The position numbers were made by a program, and so were the translations under genes. 64,000 bases of DNA. Source: Aplectana chamaeleonis. Lineage: Eukaryota; Nematoda; Chromadorea; Rhabditida; Cosmocercidae. Below, in pieces: positions 56,401 through 64,000 of the stretch. The notes below the pieces were generated by a model that saw only the letters and a program-made list of their open reading frames with translations, was not told the origin of the DNA and did no database searches. The DNA lies in contig JAPDOI010001552.1 in assembly GCA_029168955.1 (NCBI GenBank), positions 1 to 64,000 of the forward strand, read 5' to 3'. Position 1 is the stretch's first letter. Each line of letters starts with the position of its first letter.

Positions 56401-59400
56401 CATGAAAACCACATTTATTATATGGCTATCCGGATGTGAAAACGCACCCGAAATTTCATGGACGCAGCTTCAAGCCGAAAAGCGCTACATAGGATTGGCA
56501 GAGCCTGTTTTATGCCCTAAGGGCACATAGGTGCGATTTTGGACACGAAAACCACATTTATTATATGGCTATCCGGATGTGAAAACGCACCCGAAATTTC
56601 ATGGACGCAGCTTCAAGCCGAAAAGCGCTACATAGGATTGGCAGAGCCTGTTTTATGCCCTGAGGGCACATAGGTGCGATTTCGGACATGAAAACCACAT
56701 TTATTATATGGCTATCCGGATGTGAAAACGCACCCGAAATTTCATGGACGCAGCTTCAAGCCGAAAAGCGCTACATAGGATGGGCGGAGCCTGTTTCATG
56801 CCCTGAGGGCACATAGGTGCGATTTCGGACATGAAAACCACATTTGTTATATGGCTATCCGGATGTGAAAACGCACCCGAAATTTCATGGACGCAGCTTC
56901 AAGCCGAAAAGCGCTACATAGGATGGGCGGAGACTGTTTTAGGCCCTGAAAGCACACAGAAGCGATTTCGGACGATTTCAGACATGAAAACCACGTCTAT
57001 AATATGGCTATATGGATGTGAAAACGCACCCAAAATTTCATGGAAGCGGTTTCAAGCCAAGAAGCGCTACAAAGGGTGGTCGGAGTCTGTTTTCATGGCC
57101 TGAGGGCACATAGTAAGCGATTTCGGACATGAAAACCACATTTATTATATGGCTATCCGGATAAGAAAACGCACCCGAAATTTCATGGACGCAGCTTCAA
57201 GCCGAAAAGCGCTACATAGGATTGGCAGAGCCTGTTTTATGCCCTGAGGGCACATAGGTGCGATTTCAGACATGAAAACCACATTTGTTATATGGCTATC
57301 CGGATGTGAAAACGCACCCGAAATTTCATGGACGCAGCTTCAAGCCGAAAAGCGCTACAGAGGATGGGCGGAGCCTGTTTCATGCCCTGAGGGCACATAG
57401 GTGCGATTTCGGACGATTTCAGACATGAAAACCACATTTATTATATGGCTATCCGGATGTGAAAACGCACCCGAAATTTCATGGACGCAGCTTCAAGCCG
57501 AAAAGCGCTACATAGGATGGGCGGAGACTGTTTTAGGCCCTGAGGGCACATAGGTGCGATTTCGGACATGAAAACCACATTTATTATATGGCTATCCGGA
57601 TGTGAAAACGCACCCGAAATTTCATGGACGCAGCTTCAAGCCGAAAAGCGCTACATAGGATTGGCAGAGCCTGTTTTATGCCCTGAGGGCACATAGGTGC
57701 GATTTCGGACATGAAAACCACATTTATTATATGGCTATCCGGATGTGAAAACGCACCCGAAATTTCATGGACGCAGCTTCAAGCCGAAAAGCGCTACATA
57801 GGGTGGTCGGAGTCTGTTTTCATGGCCTGAGGGCACATAGGTGCGATTTCGGACATGAAAACCACATTTATTATATGGCTATCCGGATGTGAAAACGCAC
57901 CCGAAATTTCATGGACGCAGCTTCAAGCCGAAAAGCGCTACATAGGATTGGCAGAGCCTGTTTTATGCCCTGAGGGCACATAGGTGCGATTTCGGACATG
58001 AAAACCACATTTGTTATATGGCTATCCGGATGTGAAAACGCACCCGAAATTTCATGGACGCAGCTTCAAGCCGAAAAGCGCTACATAGGATGGGCGGAGA
58101 CTGTTTTAGGCCCTAAAAGCACACAGGAGCGATTTCGGACGATTTCAGACATGAAAACCACGTCTATAATATGGCTATATGGATGTGAAAACGCACCCAA
58201 AATTTCATGGAAGCGGTTTCAAGCCAAGAAGCGCTACATAGGATGGTCGGAGCCTGTTTTCATGGCCTGAGGGCACATAGGTGCGATTTCGGACATGGAA
58301 ACCACATTTATTATATGGCTATCCGGATAAGAAAACGCACCCGAAATTTCATGGACGCAGCTTCAAGCCGAAAAGCGCTACATAGGATTGGCAGAGCCTG
58401 TTTTATGCCCTGAGGGCACATAGGTGCGATTTCGGACATGAAAACCACATTTGTTATATGGCTATCCGGATGTGAAAACGCACCCGAAATTTCATGGACG
58501 CAGCTTCAAGCCGAAAAGCGCTACAGAGGATGGGCGGAGCCTGTTTCATGCCCTGAGGGCACATAGGTGCGATTTCGGACATGAAAACCACATTTGTTAT
58601 ATGGCTATCCGGATGTGAAAACGCACCCGAAATTTCATGGACGCAGCTTCAAGCCGAAAAGCGCTACATAGGATTGGCAGAGCCTGTTTTATGCCCTGAG
58701 GGCACATAGGTGCGATTTCAGACATGAAAACCACATTTGTTATATGGCTATCCGGATGTGAAAACGCACCCGAAATTTCATGGACGCAGCTTCAAGCCGA
58801 AAAGCGCTACATAGGATGGGCGGAGCCTGTTTCATGCCCTGAGGGCACATAGGTGCGATTTCGGACATGAAAACCACATTTGTTATATGGCTATCCGGAT
58901 GTGAAAACGCACCCGAAATTTCATGGACGCAGCTTCAAGCCGAAAAGCGCTACATAGGATGGGCGGAGACTGTTTTAGGCCCTGAAAGCACACAGAAGCG
59001 ATTTCGGACGATTTCAGACATGAAAACCACGTCTATAATATGGCTATATGGATGTGAAAACGCACCCAAAATTTCATGGAAGCGGTTTCAAGCCAAGAAG
59101 CGCTACATAGGATGGTCGGAGCCTGTTTTCATGGCCTGAGGGCACATAGGTGCGATTTCGGACATGAAAACCACATTTATTATATGGCTATCCGGATGTG
59201 AAAACGCACCCGAAATTTCATGGACGCAGCTTCAAGCCGAAAAGCGCTACATAGGATTGGAAGAGCCTGTTTCATGCCCTGAGGGCACATAGGTGCGATT
59301 TCGGACATGAAAACCACATTTGTTATATGGCTATCCGGATGTGAAAACGCACCCGAAATTTCATGGACGCAGCTTCAAGCCGAAAAGCGCTACATAGGAT

Positions 59401-62400
59401 GGGCGGAGCCTGTTTCATGCCCTGAGGGCACATAGGTGCGATTTCGGACATGAAAATCACATTTGTTATATGGCTATCCGGATGTGAAAACGCACCCGAA
59501 ATTTCATGGACGCAGCTTCAAGCCGAAAAGCGCTACATAGGATGGGCGGAGACTGTTTCATGCCCTGAGGGCACATAGGTGCGATTTCGGACATGAAAAC
59601 CACATTTGTTATATGGCTATCCGGATGTGAAAACGCACCCGAAATTTCATGGACGCAGCTTCAAGCCGAAAAGCGCTACATAGGATTGGCAGAGCCTGTT
59701 TCATACCCTAAGGGCACATAGGTGCGATTTCGGACACGAAAACCACATTTATTATATGGCTATCCGGATGTGAAAACGCACCCGAAATTTCATGGACGCA
59801 GCTTCAAGCCGAAAAGCGCTACATAGGATTGGCAGAGCCTGTTTTATGCCCTGAGGGCACATAGGTGCGATTTCGGACATGAAAACCACATTTGTTATAT
59901 GGCTATCCGGATGTGAAAACGCACCCGAAATTTCATGGACGCAGCTTCAAGCCGAAAAGCGCTACATAGGATGGGCGGAGACTGTTTTAGGCCCTAAAAG
60001 CACACAGGAGCGATTTCGGACGATTTCAGACATGAAAACCACGTCTATAATATGGCTATATGGATGTGAAAACGCACCCAAAATTTCATGGAAGCGGTTT
60101 CAAGCCAAGAAGCGCTACATAGGATGGTCGGAGCCTGTTTTCATGGCCTGAGGGCACATAGGTGCGATTTCGGACATGAAAACCACATTTATTATATGGC
60201 TATCCGGATGTGAAAACGCACCCGAAATTTCATGGACGCAGCTTCAAGCCGAAAAGCGCTACATAGGATTGGCAGAGCCTGTTTTATGCCCTGAGGGCAC
60301 ATAGGTGCGATTTCGGACATGAAAACCACATTTGTTATATGGCTATCCGGATGTGAAAACGCACCCGAAATTTCATGGACGCAGCTTCAAGCCGAAAAGC
60401 GCTACAGAGGATGGGCGGAGCCTGTTTCATGCCCTGAGGGCACATAGGTGCGATTTCGGACATGAAAACCACATTTGTTATATGGCTATCCGGATGTGAA
60501 AACGCACCCGAAATTTCATGGACGCAGCTTCAAGCCGAAAAGCGCTACATAGGATGGGCGGAGCCTGTTTCATGCCCTGAGGGCACATAGGTGCGATTTC
60601 GGACATGAAAACCACATTTGTTATATGGCTATCCGGATGTGAAAACGCACCCGAAATTTCATGGACGCAGCTTCAAGCCGAAAAGCGCTACATAGGATGG
60701 GCGGAGTCTGTTTTCATGGCCTGAGGGCACATAGGTGCGATTTCGGACATGAAAACCACATTTATTATATGGCTATCCGGATGTGAAAACGCACCCGAAA
60801 TTTCATGGACGCAGCTTCAAGCCGAAAAGCGCTACAGAGGATGGGCGGAGCCTGTTTCATGCCCTGAGGGCACATAGGTGCGATTTCGGACATGAAAACC
60901 ACATTTATTATATGGCTATCCGGATGTGAAAACGCACCCGAAATTTCATGGACGCAGCTTCAAGCCGAAAAGCGCTACATAGGATTGGCAGAGCCTGTTT
61001 TATGCCCTGAGGGCACATAGGTGCGATTTCAGACATGAAAACCACATTTGTTATATGGCTATCCGGATGTGAAAACGCACCCGAAATTTCATGGACGCAG
61101 CTTCAAGCCGAAAAGCGCTACAGAGGATGGGCGGAGCCTGTTTCATGCCCTGAGGGCACATAGGTGCGATTTCGGACATGAAAACCACATTTGTTATATG
61201 GCTATCCGGATGTGAAAACGCACCCGAAATTTCATGGACGCAGCTTCAAGCCGAAAAGCGCTACATAGGATGGGCGGAGACTGTTTTAGGCCCTAAAAGC
61301 ACACAGGAGCGATTTCGGACGATTTCAGACATGAAAACCACGTCTATAATATGGCTATATGGATGTGAAAACGCACCCAAAATTTCATGGAAGCGGTTTC
61401 AAGCCAAGAAGCGCTACATAGGATGGTCGGAGTCTGTTTTCATGGCCTGAGGGCACAGAGGTGGGATTTCGGATATGGAAACCACATTTATTATATGCCT
61501 ATCCGGATGTGAAAACGCACCCGAAATTTCATGGACGCAGCTTCAAGCCGAAAAAGCGCTACAGAGGATGGGCGGAGCCTTTTTCATGCCCTGAGGGCAC
61601 ATAGGTGCGATTTCGGACATGAAAACCACATTTGTTATATGGCTATCCGGATGTGAAAACGCACCCGAAATTTCATGGACGCAGCTTCAAGCCGAAAAGC
61701 GCTGCATAGGATTGGCAGAGCCTGTTTCATGCCCTGAGGGCACATAGGTGCGATTTCGGACATGAAAACCACATTTGTTATATGGCTATCCGGATGTGAA
61801 AACGCACCCGAAATTTCATGGACGCAGCTTCAAGCCGAAAAGCGCTACATAGGATGGGCGGAGACTGTTTTAGGCCCTAAAAGCACACAGGAGCGATTTC
61901 GGACGATTTCAGACATCAAAACCACGTCTATAATATGGCTATCCGGATAAGAAAACGCACCCGAAATTTCATGGACGCAGCTTCAAGCCGAAAAGCGCTA
62001 CAGAGGATGGGCGGAGCCTGTTTCATGCCCTGAGGGCACATAGGTGCGATTTCGGACATGAAAACCACATTTGTTATATGGCTATCCGGATGTGAAAACG
62101 CACCCGAAATTTCATGGACGCAGCTTCAAGCCGAAAAGCGCTTCATAGGATTGGCAGAGCCTGTTTCATGCCCTGAGGGCACATAGGTGCGATTTCGGAC
62201 ATGAAAACCACATTTGTTATATGGCTATCCGGATGTGAAAACGCACCCGAAATTTCATGGACGCAGCTTCAAGCCGAAAAGCGCTACATAGGATGGGCGG
62301 AGACTGTTTTAGGCCCTAAAAGCACACAGGAGCGATTTCGGACGATTTCAGACATGAAAACCACGTCTATAATATGGTTATATGGATGTGAAAACGCACC

Positions 62401-64000
62401 CAAAATTTCATGGAAGCGGTTTCAAGCCAAGAAGCGCTACATAGGATGGTCGGAGCCTGTTTTCATGGCCTGAGGGCACATAGGTGCGATTTCGGACATG
62501 GAAACCACATTTATTATATGGCTATCCGGATAAGAAAACGCACCCGAAATTTCATGGACGCAGCTTCAAGCCGAAAAGCGCTACATAGGATTGGAAGAGC
62601 CTGTTTTATGCCCTGAGGGCACATAGGTGCGATTTCGGACATGAAAACCACATTTGTTATATGGCTATCCGGATGTGAAAACGCACCCGAAATTTCATGG
62701 ACGCAGCTTCAAGCCGAAAAGCGCTACAGAGGATGGGCGGAGTCTGTTTTCATGGCCTGAGGGCACATAGTAAGCGATTTCGGACATGAAAACCACATTT
62801 ATTATATGGCTATCCGGATAAGAAAACGCACCCGAAATTTCATGGACGCAGCTTCAAGCCGAAAAGCGCTACATAGGATTGGCAGAGCCTGTTTTATGCC
62901 CTGAGGGCACATAGGTGCGATTTCAGACATGAAAACCACATTTGTTATATGGCTATCCGGATGTGAAAACGCACCCGAAATTTCATGGACGCAGCTTCAA
63001 GCCGAAAAGCGCTACATAGGATGGGCGGAGACTGTTTTAGGCCCTAAAAGCACACAGGAGCGATTTCGGACGATTTCAGACATGAAAACCACGTCTATAA
63101 TATGGTTATATGGATGTGAAAACGCACCCAAAATTTCATGGAAGCGGTTTCAAGCCAAGAAGCGCTACATAGGATGGTCGGAGCCTGTTTTCATGGCCTG
63201 AGGGCACATAGGTGCGATTTCGGACATGAAAACCACATTTATTATATGGCTATCCGGATGTGAAAACGCACCCGAAATTTCATGGACGCAGCTTCAAGCC
63301 GAAAAGCGCTACATAGGATTGGCAGAGCCTGTTTTATGCCCTGAGGGCACATAGGTGCGATTTCGGACATGAAAACCACATTTGTTATATGGCTATCCGG
63401 ATGTGAAAACGCACCCGAAATTTCATGGACGCAGCTTCAAGCCGAAAAGCGCTACAGAGGATGGGCGGAGCCTGTTTCATGCCCTGAGGGCACATAGGTG
63501 CGATTTCGGACATGAAAACCACATTTGTTATATGGCTATCCGGATGTGAAAACGCACCCGAAATTTCATGGACGCAGCTTCAAGCCGAAAAGCGCTACAG
63601 AGGATGGGCGGAGCCTGTTTCATGCCCTGAGGGCACATAGGTGCGATTTCGGACATGAAAACCACATTTATTATATGGCTATCCGGATGTGAAAACGCAC
63701 CCGAAATTTCATGGACGCAGCTTCAAGCCGAAAAGCGCTGCATAGGATTGGCAGAGCCTGTTTCATGCCCTGAGGGCACATAGGTGCGATTTCGGACATG
63801 AAAACCACATTTGTTATATGGCTATCCGGATGTGAAAACGCACCCGAAATTTCATGGACGCAGCTTCAAGCCGAAAAGCGCTGCATAGGATTGGCAGAGC
63901 CTGTTTCATGCCCTGAGGGCACATAGGTGCGATTTCGGACATGAAAACCACATTTGTTATATGGCTATCCGGATGTGAAAACGCACCCGAAATTTCATGG
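53474..64000 (+). repeat. Right satellite array, same family and orientation
   Basis: Roughly 70 head-to-tail monomers of the same family as the left array begin within a monomer at about 53474 (CTGAGGGCACATAG) and run off the right edge. The same types occur, including the long CGGACGATTTCAG type, and the GGACACGAAAACC variant near 59735. Variants with TTCGTACATG or TTCGTTTATG (54373-56260) appear only here. A rarer TTTAGCACATG is seen near 54229 and also in the left array near 4984. Confidence 0.97.

Overview
The window reads as eukaryotic, repeat-rich DNA, most likely from a strongylid (hookworm-like) nematode. Pointers are an RTE-clade non-LTR retrotransposon relic whose protein looks like those familiar from hookworm genomes, a nematode-style splice acceptor (TTTTCAG) before a possible short exon, a eukaryotic 28S rRNA fragment, and many foldback and MITE-like elements. 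The species call is inference; no intact host gene was found.

Layout: positions 1-28086 and 53474-64000 are two blocks of one satellite in the same orientation. The monomer is about 143-152 bp, with several monomer types arranged in higher-order patterns. Between them lies an island of about 25.4 kb that is almost entirely transposable-element debris. From left to right it holds: a short transition with hairpins and a weak satellite-like segment (28087-29510); a degenerate RTE element (about 29896-32952); a minus-strand coding remnant that may be a BEL/Pao-type gag (32959-33310); a dense run of about 19 short hairpins with covarying stems (33329-33920); GC-rich foldbacks and tandem repeats (35074-38330); a 2.79-kb foldback with 8-bp target duplications and hAT-like termini (39927-42716), followed by a tRNA-like sequence; a nest of TTAA-flanked elements (44946-47124); possible small exons (44233, 47559); a Tc1/mariner-like terminus, a low-complexity element and a TA-flanked MITE (49084-50595); the 5' end of a 28S rRNA gene split by a TTAA-flanked MITE (51846-52424); and a short stretch beside the right satellite that looks bacterial.

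There is no operon or pathway here. The parts interact as elements inserted into each other and into rDNA, framed by a homogenising satellite. The most unusual signals are the covarying hairpin array, the complete hAT-like foldback with tandem units inside its arms, the interleaved (not simply nested) TTAA elements, and the MITE inside the 28S gene. Most open reading frames of 60-170 codons are artefacts of the satellite, of palindromes or of low-complexity DNA.
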